Positions 23,964 through 38,904 of a stretch of 64,000 bases of DNA are shown here, piece by piece. The stretch is from assembly GCF_001653235.2 (NCBI RefSeq), contig NC_035793.1:2480001-2544000 (forward strand). The letters run 5' to 3'. Both the position numbers and the translations under genes were made by a program. The stretch is from Pochonia chlamydosporia 170. Taxonomy: Eukaryota > Ascomycota > Sordariomycetes > Hypocreales > Clavicipitaceae. Every line of letters starts with the position of its first letter. The first letter of the stretch is position 1. Under the pieces are notes generated by a model. The model made no database searches. It was not told where the DNA came from and was given only the letters and a program-made list of their open reading frames with translations.

Positions 23964-25684
23964 CTACATGACTATGCAGTCATGATGTGTGTAGCCTGGA
24001 CCGTAATCCTCAATACCACGTTCTATCTCGTTCGCTCGTTGCTTCTCCCTCACTTCTTTGGCAAAATACCTCTTCATGTACTTCTCTAGCACCCGGTCGA
24101 GATTATCTTTGCGGTCAAGTAAGATCAGCAAGCACCCTCTTGTAAGATAAGACTAGCGCATCTCTTACCTGCGGACGCGTTCATGACAACATCTGCGCGA
24201 CAGAGCGGGCAGTGTCTCTCGTTTCTACGCTGAATTTTGACCACACATCGTATGCAAAACACATGCTGGCAATCAAGTCGCACTGGACGGTATGCCACGG
24301 AAAAGCATACCGGACACAAATAATCATTCAGCTGGGGTACCACAGTGACCAGCTCTTGGGACATTTGAGCACAAATATCTTTGGCAATGTCTCTTGAGAG
24401 AAGGCCCTCAGCTTGTATGGCGGACCGAAATGTTTGCGAGACGCCGAGTGATGTTCTCTTGTCGAATTCTAACAGGATATTCAGCACTAAGGTCTCCATT
24501 GAAATGACTTCACTTGCACTGAGGCACCTACTCTTCAAGATTTTGGTAACAGCGAGTTTGTTAAGTTCCTGGAATTGAAGATTCTTCAACAAATTCAAGT
24601 TCAGATTAACAAATCTTGAGAACGCCGTTCGACTTTCGCGAAGCTTGAAGTCCCTTGCTAGACTGCCCTTTTCAACCTCGGCCTGAAACCACTGTAGCTG
24701 CTTCAGCGCCTTTTGACCAGACCTTGAGCCATGATCTCTTTCATGAGTACTGAAGAACACTTCCGCATCCAGGTACAACTCGAATATGCGCCGCCAACGA
24801 GCGAGGTCGCTCTTGGAGAATCGACTGGTGCGGCATACTAGTGAAAGCTCCTTGCCAAGCTCTGCTACTTCTGAAGTCATCTTCCCCTCTTCCTCTACCT
24901 GTAGAGCATCTAATCTGTTCACGTCGTTCTGAAGCGTATCGAAAAACTCGGCATCAAAGACCAAGGGGACCTCAACTGTCTCGCCAGTGTTGGCATCGGC
25001 TCCAGTGGCTTGGCGCCATATGTCGTGGCCATTGAGTGATCCATCATTTACTTGGGCAGGTTGCGCATCGGCAGGGCTGTCGGTGGTACATGTATGGTTT
25101 GATCGAATTTCTGCAGCAACTCGCTCAAAAAAGATTCGTGAAGTGGGTGTCAAAGACGCATCCACGGCGACACCGCCTTGCATGTGAACATAGACGGTAA
25201 GCTTAGGACGGACGAGATTTGAATCGGTCGCAGCTATGGTTGGAAATCAACGTCAGCACGACCGTCTCCCTTTTGCATAGTTTCCCGAAAGGGCACATCC
25301 TCGCCGTGGTACGGGTAGATGTACCTTTTAAATTGTATTGCAGAGCGACAGGAGATGTTGTGTTTTTCGGGTCGAGCAGCGCACGAAGAGTCTCTGGATC
25401 AAGGCCAAGGTCTTGCAACTCCCGTTGTACCTTCTTGAGACATTTCTTCAGCTGGCCGTAGGGTATGGCCTTGTTGACCCAGTGCGGTGGGAAATCTAAT
25501 AAACGAAGAAAATAAAATCAAAATGCGTCAGTGCGCCTGTTTTGCCTGAGCTTGAAACCAAGTCAAATTCGGACTGTCTGTCTGTGCTGCCAGTCGCGGG
25601 AAGAAGAATGTCATCACTAAATACGATGAGCGCTGACGCACCTTGGCTGGCTAGAGTTTCCTTAAAGTCGCGAGCGAACTTCAT
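23964..25684 (-). CDS. SPX-RING E3 ubiquitin ligase, phosphate-sensing type (Pqr1-like)
   Basis: About 473 residues in four exons: 25684-25642, 25495-25325, 25233-24169, 24106-23964 (1422 nt). The N-terminus is an SPX domain ('MKFARDFKETLASQ', 'FPPHWVNKAIPYGQLKKCLK', then a helical region with 'FSRFVNLNLNLLKNLQFQELNK'). SPX domains bind inositol pyrophosphates through lysine clusters and so sense phosphate status. A C3HC4 RING follows at about residues 378-416 (CPVC, CQHVFCIRC, CPLC). The last exon adds 'YFAKEVREKQRANEIERG', a conserved fungal tail. The architecture matches Schizosaccharomyces Pqr1 and Neurospora SPX-RING proteins; a role in restraining phosphate uptake is inferred from Pqr1. 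All exon joins restore family sequence. Shares a divergent promoter region with JJJ1. Confidence 0.92.
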
Positions 25685-26814
25685 GTTGGCGCACCTCTGT
25701 CACAGGCAGGCGCAGGAGAGTCGGCCGTGAAAGCGAGAGTGGTGTCTGCATCACCGACTGCAAAGAGTCTGGTGGGCTCGGGTAGGGGAAATATGACAAG
25801 TATTTCAACGGTCTGGCACCGGTGTCTCTGGTTGAGCGAAAGTTTTCGTTTGGAGATCTAACTTCTAGTACTCCTGGCTGGTCACTACGGGACGCCGACG
25901 CCACCCGCCTCGCGCTGCACCTCATCATCAATGTCTACAAACGTTCGAGGACGACGCCACCTGGAACGAAAAGAAATGCTGAGCTTGGTCAGCCATTGGT
26001 AGATCCGACCACATATCACTGGGCCACAAGCTCGTCCAATTTGGGGGTGCTGATATTGATTCGCAATGTTGAACAATGAGTTTCATGTGCGATCTTGAAG
26101 GGTCTTGGTCTGTCTGGTCTACACAAAAGACTTGACCGTCACTGCGGGCGAAAGGGCGCTAGGTGTCAAGTACGTACCATGCTGGTCGGCATTGCGGTCA
26201 ATTTCGATTTCTCACCAGACAGCAGGCTCCAGGTCCATCAACAACCAGACAAACAGACATGTGCTGCCCCTGTGCCAGTATCGGAGGTCGCCCAACGAGT
26301 GACTAGACTCTTCCCACTACTGCCCACATGCACTCAGCCATTTCAGACCAGCATGACATGAGGTGCTCCACCAGACTACCAGACTCCAATTCGCCCACAT
26401 CACACATGCAACGTTGAAACAGACCTGTCTTGACTCAACTTTGTTACTTCCACAGAGCCTGGAGCAGGACAACCTTCGCTTTCAAGGGGGCAGCTCCCTA
26501 AAATTGGCTCGCCATCCTGACACCATTGTGTGGCCATATACTTAATACAAGTCTCTAGGGCACATGGTTGGTCGCATGTACGAGAAGGTCGCTCAAAACC
26601 TCTTCTGCCTGGCATACACATGTCCATTTTTCACACCGCCGATGTCAGACATTAATCGCCAAACTCTCAGCATTTTGTTGTGAGGACAGTTGTTAGAAGC
26701 CTCACAGCTTAAACGCAATATTCGTAACGTCCGACGGTGGTGGAACCTCTACCTACCAACCTACTTTGGTACATAGCCATCTGTTTCATCCAACTAAGCC
26801 TTGACGACACGATT
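25685..26814. other. Divergent promoter region of the SPX-RING gene and JJJ1
   Basis: 1.13 kb. Short overlapping open frames only; no repeat, RNA or recognisable element. Confidence 0.55.
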
Positions 26815-28557
26815 ATGGGCGCGCATCAGTCTGTACCCGGCTCCGAAAATAGAGGTGCAACGACAGCCCCTGCCAAAACCTGCTACTACGAACTTATAGG
26901 GACTGAGACAAATGCGACGGATCTTGAGTGCGTGCAACCTTCCTGCATGCGCGATTTGAAAACATAATTGACTTTGTTTTTCAGAATAAAAAAAGCATAT
27001 CGTAAAAAGGCCCTCGAGTTGCATCCGGACCGCAACCTGGGCGATATAGAAGAGGCGACAAGAAAGTTCGCAGAGATACAAGCAGCGTACGAAGTTCTAT
27101 CTGATCCTCAGGAGCGGGCTTGGTATGATTCGCATCGTGATGCTATCCTGGCTGGAAAAGACGACCTAGGGGAGGATATCGAGCCAACCACCTTTCACAA
27201 TGTTCGACTTACTACCACGGAAGAAATATTTAGCTTGATACGCCGATTCAATGCGACAATACCATTTAGTGACGAGTCCACAGGTTTCTATGGCGTCTGT
27301 CGGGAAACGTTTGAACACCTGGCTCTCGAGGAGGAAACTGCTTCAGACATGGCGCGCCTAGATTGCCCCGATTATCCAAGCTTCGGGTTTTTAGAGGACG
27401 ACTATGATACTGTTGTGAAGCAATTTTATGCTTCATGGTCAGGCTTTTCGACTAGAAAATCATTTTCATGGAAGGATAAATACCGTTTGTCTGATGCTCC
27501 CGATCGACGTGTTCGTCGCCTAATGGAAAAGGAGAACAAAAAAATCCGAGACGACGCTGTTCGTGAGTTTAACGACGCTGTTCGATTTCTGGTGACTTTT
27601 GTTCGCAAACGTGACCCCAGATATCTTCCAAATTCGCAGACCGATGCTGAGCGGCAACAACAACTGCGTGATGCAGCGGCGGCGCAAGCTGCTCGATCGC
27701 GTGCTGCCAACCGACAAAAGTCCGAATCATACGAGACTCCACATTGGTCGCAACCGCAAGAGGATCATGTACAGGATGACTTATTTTCGGAAGTTGAAGA
27801 AGAATCAGAAATCGAGATTTTGGAGTGTGTTGTATGCAACAAATCTTTCAAAAGCGACAAGCAACTTGAGGCCCACGAGCGGAGTAAAAAGCATACAAAA
27901 GCTGTCCAGCAGTTGCGTAAGGAAATGAGGAAAGAGGCAGTTCATCTTGATTTAGACATGGATCCAGTCCAGGACCGGATCCAGTATCGGCATGTCGACG
28001 CTCCCGTGGCTACCGAGCCATTTGACGGTCCCAGCACTGAGGATGCCTCCTTACATTCGACGGAGAGTCAGCCATCGAAATGCCAGTCTGAAGATGACAT
28101 AGCCCATGAACAACCTCAATCCGAACAATCAAGTTCGCCGAGTGGCCAGGAATTTGATGAATATGCTCCGAGAGACGAGGTGGAACGGCGCCTGAGCTCC
28201 ACAACACCCGAATTGTATGGTGCGCGTAGTGCAACCAACGATGCTCGAGACCATCTAGCTGTGTCAGCTCAGGATATCCGACCTAGCCAAGAATCTGTGG
28301 ACACTCCAAAGAAAATTGGAAAAGCCAAAGCCAAACGTCAAAGAAAGGCAGCGCGGGGGCTAGCTGAGGATGAGACTCAGGTAAGTACTTCGAGAGTGAT
28401 TGATTTAAGTCCAAATCTGATAGGATCACAGCAACACTGTGCCGTCTGCAATCAAGGATTTCCATCCCGGTCAAAACTTTTCGATCACATTCGCGACGAA
28501 AATCACGCCGTGATGAAGCCCGAGCTAAACAGCAAAAACAGGAGGAAAAAAGGGTGA
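26815..28557 (+). CDS. JJJ1: J-domain and zinc-finger ribosome biogenesis factor Jjj1
   Basis: About 561 residues from exons 26815-26927 and 26985-28557. Cytosolic co-chaperone that works with Hsp70 on pre-60S particles, helping to release export/shuttling factors (family knowledge for yeast Jjj1). An N-terminal J domain has '[14 protein letters not shown]' with HPD, reconstituted across the intron (DLE joined to IKKAYRKK). It is followed by the Jjj1-specific region '[17 protein letters not shown]', '[22 protein letters not shown]', and a charged helical stretch. There are two C2H2 fingers: '[23 protein letters not shown]' near residue 305 and '[23 protein letters not shown]' at the C-terminus. 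A perfect GTAAGT donor at 28381 with an AG at 28430-28431 would remove an in-frame 51-nt segment; I cannot decide whether it is spliced. Confidence 0.93.
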
Positions 28558-28791
28558 ATGGGTGCGAGTACGACTAGCTCCAAACTCGATAAAAGTGAAT
28601 AGCCGCCTGTTCTTTGATACTCCATTGCATGGTTTGATATGGGCGCAGCACGGATTGCCCTTTCCATCCTGGACTCCAATTCGCAACATGTTACTACAAA
28701 AGTTTATAATGTAAAATCTTAAGCTTAGGCGCATCCTAGGTGGAACATTACCCGATGCAAGCATGAGCGTAGTCGATATGGCCATGCACAC

Positions 28792-30352
28792 TCATATAAT
28801 GAGAGCCTCATCGTCATTATTCTCGTCATCATCACTCAAAGGTTCCACCTCGTCTATGGCAGACCTTCCACTGGTGTCTCGCATCTCGTTTGCAGGGTGG
28901 CAGTCAGCCACGTGAATTATAGATTTTCCCTGCACGTGTTTGACGCATCTCGTCCACTCAATCCAATCGTCTTCACTTTGAATTAAAAACCCAATTAACA
29001 TGCTTGGATCCATTTCTCGAACATGGATGCGCCTTAATCGTGACGTGTGGCATGAATCCAGTTCTTCCTGTGCATACAAGGTTGTATCAGAGTAGTACGG
29101 AAGCGCCTTTCGAGTATGGTGAGGGTCCAAGTAAAAGAGGAAATGGCCCTGAGCTCCGACGAAGTAATGGGACGAGGAAGGACGGCCACTATTCATCATT
29201 CAGAATTGGTGTTCGGCAAAGAGGTAATACAGCCAAAAGCCCACGAGTCAACTTACCCAGCTATGCCGACGGACTGCGGCATCTGCAAGGAAGCTACCAG
29301 CGCCTCCCAATATACAGGTGTAACTTTATCGATTCCAAGCCTCGTCCCAACCAGAATTAGAGTTGGATGGAAAAGCACCCCATCTGGTTTTGCGATCTTC
29401 ATGAAGCTGTCCTCGTAGACATCTGGGCCGTCACCAGTCGAGTAGATTCTTAAATCCTGCTCACGGGAGTTTACTAGTTCTCTAATCCAGAATGAGTTAG
29501 CCATCTTCCCTCTATGAAGGCTAGGTGAACGCCTACTGAATGCAACGAGCGGTTGCCGAAGGACCAAACCACTCTCCAGGGTATTTACCACAGGACCTTT
29601 CGCCATGACGTACGAAATTATGAATTGAGTATGGCGCTTGAGGGTCATCGGCAAACATTGCAAGTAGGCGCCGCTCGTGATCTGGCAGCATGCCTCGACG
29701 CCAGCCTATCGACCAAGTCAGACAATTTCGTAAGCAAGATTTCTCATCGTTCCTTACCTCTTCCCAGGTCCAGAAACGACATGGCATTAGCAAGAAGGCT
29801 TTGCCCTGAACGAATCATGCATCCCCAGCCACTGTCAGATGTAAAGCCGCTCTGGTCCACAAGTTGGCTTTTTATTCGCATGGACAGTGATAAGGCCGAT
29901 GAGGCTTTGGGATCCGTCGACTTCGGAATAACTTCAAAATTTGACCGGTAAGTCATCCAAAACCGTGCCTCAAAATCATCCAAGAAGGCGATCGGCCATC
30001 CGGTACCTTCAGGGCTTTGTTCCCCATAAGCTAGGGATGATGAGAAGCTCTCGGGGAACGGATCCAGTGGGACTCCCAAAGTAGTCTCGTTTGTGGTTGA
30101 TGCATCTACGGGGGTTTCTTCCGAAGATGTTAACGAAACAGTTTCTTTCGTGGCAAGCGACTGAATACTCTGCTCTGCATGCCGCACGTTCGTGACTTGG
30201 TCATGGCCGTCCTTTGCGGTTAGAGAATAGGCGCGGCCAAGACACCACACAGGCTGGTCTAATTCTCGATCGTTGACAGGCTCGGGATCCCAAAACAGTT
30301 GAACAATACGCCGATATTTCCCAAGATCGACATTGGCAATGGCAGATTCCAT
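28792..30352 (-). CDS. ATG4: Autophagy cysteine protease Atg4
   Basis: About 461 residues in four exons: 30352-29758, 29705-29537, 29481-29257, 29188-28792 (1386 nt). C54 peptidase that trims the Atg8 C-terminus for lipidation and later delipidates it (family knowledge). The catalytic cysteine lies in '[19 protein letters not shown]' at about residue 178. The other conserved blocks are '[27 protein letters not shown]', '[21 protein letters not shown]', '[20 protein letters not shown]' and the Asp-Pro-His catalytic pair in '[14 protein letters not shown]'. The N-terminal ~100 residues before the 'FWMTYRSNF' block are variable, and the tail is acidic ([10 protein letters not shown]), a usual Atg4 ending. 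Second core autophagy gene in the window, on the same strand as ATG9 but 20.7 kb away. Confidence 0.95.
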
Positions 30353-31256
30353 GATGATGGTTTCTTCCGTTAGTCGCGGAGGCTGCGGTGGACGTAAGTA
30401 GTGAGGGTGTAGTGGATGATGGCAACCCCAAAGCACTGGTTCACAACAGCTGTGAACGTAATTGGCAAGCTTTTGGGGTCAATGTACTTGGTGTAAAATC
30501 ACCACCCAAGGGATGAGACCAGGTTGGGCTATTCCGAGGCAGGATAAAGTGGCAACCAGTGAGCCGGAGCTGAGGCGATATCGGGGTTTCCTGAGACTTG
30601 ACACAACCACGAGGGCCAGGTTCCTCTGCCCCCTAAATGTGCGGGAGAAGAACGGACTGAATAAGAGGCAAGTCTCAAGAATCCCTAGATAGGTTGGCCC
30701 TCGACGCAGGTCGTGGCCTTGAGCGATGAACCAGCACCACCAAGCCGATCAGGCCTTTAGTAGTGGATGGGTGCGAAGGAAGGTCAAAGAAAAGAGCAAC
30801 GAGCTAGGATGGAATGAAGTGTGACTAAGAAGAGTTTTTGTGCAATATGCTCTATGTTGCGAAACTGGTCTTTTAATTTGGGCACAAGTCAGACAGACTG
30901 GTGACTTGCCTGGAAGGACATGGACCTTTGGTTGTGCTGACCAGCTATGATCACCTCAACACATGACGTTGGTGTTGGTGTCCGAGCTGGGGGGTGCCCA
31001 TACCATCAAGATCAGTGGGGCTGACAAACGAGGCACAAGTCGGGTTGGTCCCATGCCACCTGGCAGCCTGGCGGCGCATTCAATGTTATGCAGAGGTTTT
31101 GGAAGCCGCCACATCACCATTTGGCAGTTGTTTCTGACCCACACTAACTCATGTTCCTCTCTGTCACAATCTTTATCAAAGACATCACATTAATAGTTTT
31201 CCGGCCAGAGTCATAAATGTCGGACAACAATTGCCGTGCCAGTTAAAAAGAGCAAC
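30353..31256. other. Divergent promoter region of ATG4 and SQS1
   Basis: 904 bp. No convincing coding frame, repeat or RNA. Confidence 0.55.
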
Positions 31257-33236
31257 ATGGGCCGTTCAAAAAAAGCAAGACGACCGTCAAGAGGGGGCAA
31301 GAATTTCTCAACAAGAACGGACAAAGCCCAAGCCCAGTCAGGATTTCCAGGCAACAGTTGCCGAAAGCCGCCAGCCTCTGCAGGTATATTTACTCCTGCA
31401 TGTCCGAACATATTACAGTTTCTAACAGCGCTCGTATAGCCGCATTGACATTGGTGGAGGAGGCTTGGCGGACCTCGGTGCAAGATCACACCTTTTGGAA
31501 CGAGCAAGCCAAGCTACGAGATCATCCAGTGAATTTCATAAGTGCTGGACAAAGCCAACCGTTGAAAGAAATATTGAGTGCAGTACAGTCCAATGGCCCG
31601 AGCAAGATACAGTCGACACCAGAAGTACCAAGACCCAGACAATATGCTACGACTGATGGTCATATCGATCCTGTTAAGGAATTGGATGAAAATCTAGTCC
31701 GGAATGATGCTGACAAGATGCTTCCGGCTTTCTATTTTGACGAATTGGGGCGTATGGCAACTGACAGCACTCTTTACGAGCAAGACAAGGCAGAAAGGCG
31801 ACCCTCTTCGACGAACAGTGGCTCCAGTGATGAGATAATTCTATTCCGAGGTCGAAATCCGCAGAATGGACCAGCTTTAAAAATAAAAGACTCGCATCAA
31901 ATCAACGAACATCACAACGTTAGCGAGGCTCAGCACCAGTCCTCAAGCACAAGGCATGACTGCGCTTCCACACAGCGACGTTCGCCTCAGACCTTGAAGC
32001 CCAGGGGAAAGAAGAGGCAAGGGTGGGACCAAACAAGTGACGAAGACATAGTGGCTGATTACATCAACAACATGCGGGAAAATGGGGAACTAGAGTGTCT
32101 TGTCAGCCAAATTGGGTACAGCCATCGAGACCTTGGCGGAGCTGATACTGAAGTTGATTTTGGTGACTCTGACACAGAAGTCAAGAGCAACAGAACTCGA
32201 GACTTCCCAAGAACAGCAAGCAATGAGGCGTCGCAAGGGCCATTAGTTGATCAAGGTTCTCTTGAGTATTCTGCGGATCAAACGGCTGCTTTAAAAGACG
32301 AGGACGCTCTAGTTAAACTCATCGCTGCTCAAGACTTGAGCTCCAGTTCTGCCGTCGGAACTGACACGCAGGCGTCAGACTCTGACTGCTCTGACGGTCG
32401 GATTTCAAGGAGATACGACGCTATGAAACAAGATGAGTACGACTTTATGGACTGGAGTTTTGCGGGCAGACGACGAAACAGGAGGAAAGAACCTCCCCAT
32501 CTGATGTCCTTTGACCACTGCGATTCCGATCTGGACATACAGCTTAAGTTGGCATGGAAGAACAACCGAATTAAAAAGGCAGAGCGTAAGAAACAACGAG
32601 AAGAGCTCCGTGCATTGGGCATGCTCCGGAAAAACGCCAGGCCGGACGACCTCAGAACGAAGTATCCGTCGGGCATGACTATAGAGCAAGTCGGAGACGA
32701 GCTCCGGTCTTTTCTGCAAAATGAAGACCAAGTGTAAGTTTCTCCTAGCATGTACCACAATCAGAGCTAATCAAGCATCTACTCTCAGCCTGTCGTTTCC
32801 ACCCATGGATGTTCATGCCCGAAAAGTGGTTCATGAGCTAGCCAACAGGTTCAACATTAAATCCAAATCAACTGGTAAAGCCGATCATCGTTGTCCCACG
32901 CTATACCGTACAGTCAGAACACTGCCGTACGCAGAATCACGATTTGAGCACGCCGTGAACCGAATCCAACGCCGCTTTCTACCGAGGCTAGACGCTAGGG
33001 GTAAACGAAACGCCAAGCCCCTGACACCGCGGGGACCAGGATACGCTGCAGCCAGCTACAACGAAGGGGAAATTGTCGGAGCAGCAGCACCCGAATTGGG
33101 CATTGACAACCGTGGGAGAGCTATGTTGGAGAAGATGGGTTGGAGTCGGGGTACGGCCCTCGGTAGTGGTGACAACAAAGGCATATTGCAACCTGTGGCT
33201 CATATGATGAAAAGATCCAAAGCCGGACTCGGATAG
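31257..33236 (+). CDS. SQS1: G-patch protein Sqs1/Pfa1-like, activator of DEAH helicase Prp43
   Basis: About 622 residues in three exons: 31257-31383, 31440-32733, 32789-33236 (1869 nt). The basic N-terminus (MGRSKKARRPSRGGKN) was placed in its own exon because it splices in frame to 'ALTLVEEAWRTS', a conserved Sqs1 box. A long acidic and Ser-rich middle follows. The last exon carries an R3H-type motif ('ARKVVHELANRFNIKSKSTGK'-like, about residues 480-510) and ends in a G-patch ('DNRGRAMLEKMGWSRGTALG' then 'GILQPVAHMMKRSKAGLG'). Order and spacing match yeast Sqs1/Pfa1, which activates Prp43 in spliceosome recycling and ribosome biogenesis. The window contains other ribosome-biogenesis genes, but nothing suggests a cluster. 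Confidence 0.85.
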
Positions 33237-33543
33237 AGCGCTGGTGTATGTCGATCCAAATACCCACAAATCACAAACCAAATCACCCAAAGATTAAATA
33301 TATCATGTGCACGAATTCATTGTCTCGAGACCCTATCCTCGATATTTATTGTACAACCGCGAACCCCATTGACCGTGTGAAGACATTGCCCCCATAAAGC
33401 AAAACCATCCGTAACGCATTAAGAAATCCCAAAGTCGGGGCATGTTTTGCCCATAGGATCTCAATCATGACACCCAAATGCCACGCATAAAAAAACAACC
33501 AAGATTGAATGACCCAAAAACAAGCAACACCCAAATCACGAAC
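33237..33543. other. Intergenic, convergent 3' ends of SQS1 and H2B
   Basis: 307 bp of AT-richer 3'-flanking sequence; nothing recognisable. Confidence 0.5.
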
Positions 33544-34062
<519 letters not shown>

Positions 34063-34515
34063 TTTTGCGATTGATTCTGTTCAAAAAGGACAAGTAGAAT
34101 TCACTTAATGCAATGTGCTTGCGTGAGAATGGTCGAAGGCGCGGGTTAGACAGCAGGTGGTGATGAAAGTTGGAGGCGGAGGATGAAAGGTTGGGGGGTG
34201 GGCTGGGCTTTTGTAGCTGGACGCGAAGCCGCAAGTGTGGGTTACTGATTGCTATGGATGGTGGTGGAGGGTGCTGGGAGGGAGCGCGCCAATGTCGCGC
34301 GTGTTTTTTGGATCCTTGGTTGACTGATCTCGTCCAGCCCACTGGGAAGGAGGTGGGGCAAAATGGCAGCCTTCTTGAGGTTCGTGCATTGGCACGCAAA
34401 GCCATCTCTCGTCCAGTCACATTGCGGCGTGCGTCCCCAATAGTGGACAGCTACAAGCTGATGCAGGGCCCCAATCACAGCATAATGGTTGCCTTACCTA
34501 ATCCCGACAGAATCT

Positions 34516-34644
34516 TCTCTGATTGGTGCCCACCACATTCTTTTCATTCGACCTTAGAGCTTCTGATGCATTGTTATTTTTTCGTGTTTCTTATTTTCTG
34601 AAGTCAGCGGCCGAATACTACCAATTTTCTGATTGGTCCCCAAC
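34516..34644. promoter_or_regulatory. Repeated CCAAT-type element in the histone spacer
   Basis: TCTGATTGGTGCCCACC at about 34518-34534 and TCTGATTGGTCCCCAAC at about 34628-34644 are near-identical direct repeats about 110 bp apart. ATTGG is CCAAT on the H2B strand. The second copy also has CCAAT on the plus strand just before it (34621-34625). They lie 450-580 bp upstream of the H2B start. CCAAT-binding (HAP/CBC) control is inferred, not shown. Confidence 0.5.
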
Positions 34645-35361
34645 CCTTGTTGATACAGGAAGCTGGCACAACCAGCTAGAAAACAACAGTGCGTGACATG
34701 GAGTACAGGAGGAACACTGCTCTGGTAGACAAGCCAAACTCAGTCAATCGCAGACATGCTCTGATCATACTCGCGCTGCGTACTTAGTGTCATAATACAC
34801 AGGATGCAACTCCGACCAAGCTGACTCTGCGCCAAGAAGAGCTAGTTCCGCAACCCATAGTATCAACGTGAAGACCCGTAAGGAATAAAGTCGTTGAAGC
34901 CATGGAGCCCGCTGAACAAGCTGCGTGGTGTACAAAAATGTAATTGAGGCCATGTCATTCTACACCCTACTCATCGCCCGAAGCAATTACACATGAGGTG
35001 AGCTCTCATTCTGAAGGTCAAGGAACAGGACTACGTTTGTATGCAAATTTTACGGGCGGGTGCAAGTAACACAATTGCACCAGCAATTGCACTACCGCTG
35101 GTTTGCATATTGGGGGAGCAATATGCACACTCACCATGTAGTAGATATCTCATCCTAGAGCAGACAGCTAACCGTTCAATATTATTCAACACATGTACAT
35201 ACTAACCAAGGCAGCCACTCTAACGTCATATATCCCCAGCTCTTGTGCCTTGCGGAATATTGCACGATGATGAATGTATTCTACGACACCGGGACAGTCT
35301 AAATTTACCGCCAAGGGCAATTAGCTGACGTGGAAAGGACGTTGCTCGTGCCCGTATAAGC

Positions 35362-35391
35362 ACCTACTTACTAGGTACCTACTAGGTAGGC
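35362..35391. repeat. TACCTAGGTA-type cluster
   Basis: CACCTACTTACTAGGTACC then TACTAGGTAGG: imperfect copies of the window's recurrent palindrome, in the H2B-H2A spacer. Confidence 0.7.
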
Positions 35392-35955
35392 AGTAAGGAA
35401 GTATCCGCTACGGTTACTAAAAAGGAGCCCAGTGTCTGCAGAGCGGGCGTAGTGCCAGAGCTGCATTGCAGAAATCAAAAACTTTGATACCAGTACGTAC
35501 CGACAATGGTTGGCCTGATCAACGGCATCCAGAACTCATACCAGGCACTGTCACGCAAACAGGAAGGGTGGGGAACAAACAGTCTGGTAGTCAATATGAC
35601 ATGGACCTGCCCAGAGTGTTGCCTGCCTACGACGTATGATATGAGGTACGAGGTACCCAGGAAGGAGGCGCCTTGGCCATTTCGCTGTGATTGTTTTTCG
35701 TTGACACGCTTATTTTCCAAACCAGGACTAGCGCGGTTTGGGCGTGGCCTTCTGGCCGGGGGTGGTGGGTGATCCAGGATCACGTCTTCCACGCGCCGAA
35801 AAGTACTTAACCTCTACGCCCCCCGCCAAAGCGCACTTCTCTCGTTCTGAATCTTGCAATTATCATCATCGCATCCTGCACGCCTGTCTGCTTGTTGCAT
35901 CTCTCTCATTCACGACACAGTTTCACTTTTCACCCAACTCCCAAACGTATCCAAA

Positions 35956-38904
<2,949 letters not shown>

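Larger units (their letters stand above)
34063..35955. other. Divergent promoter region of the H2B-H2A pair
   Basis: 1.9 kb between histone starts. A repeated TCTGATTGGT element (reverse CCAAT) occurs near the H2B side, and a TACCTAGGTA-type cluster lies at 35362-35391. The open frame at 35506-35772 and its reverse lack known motifs. Confidence 0.6.

Noticed and set aside
30953..31193. Overlapping short frames on both strands upstream of SQS1
   Set aside because: Mutually overlapping frames under 80 codons with no motif.
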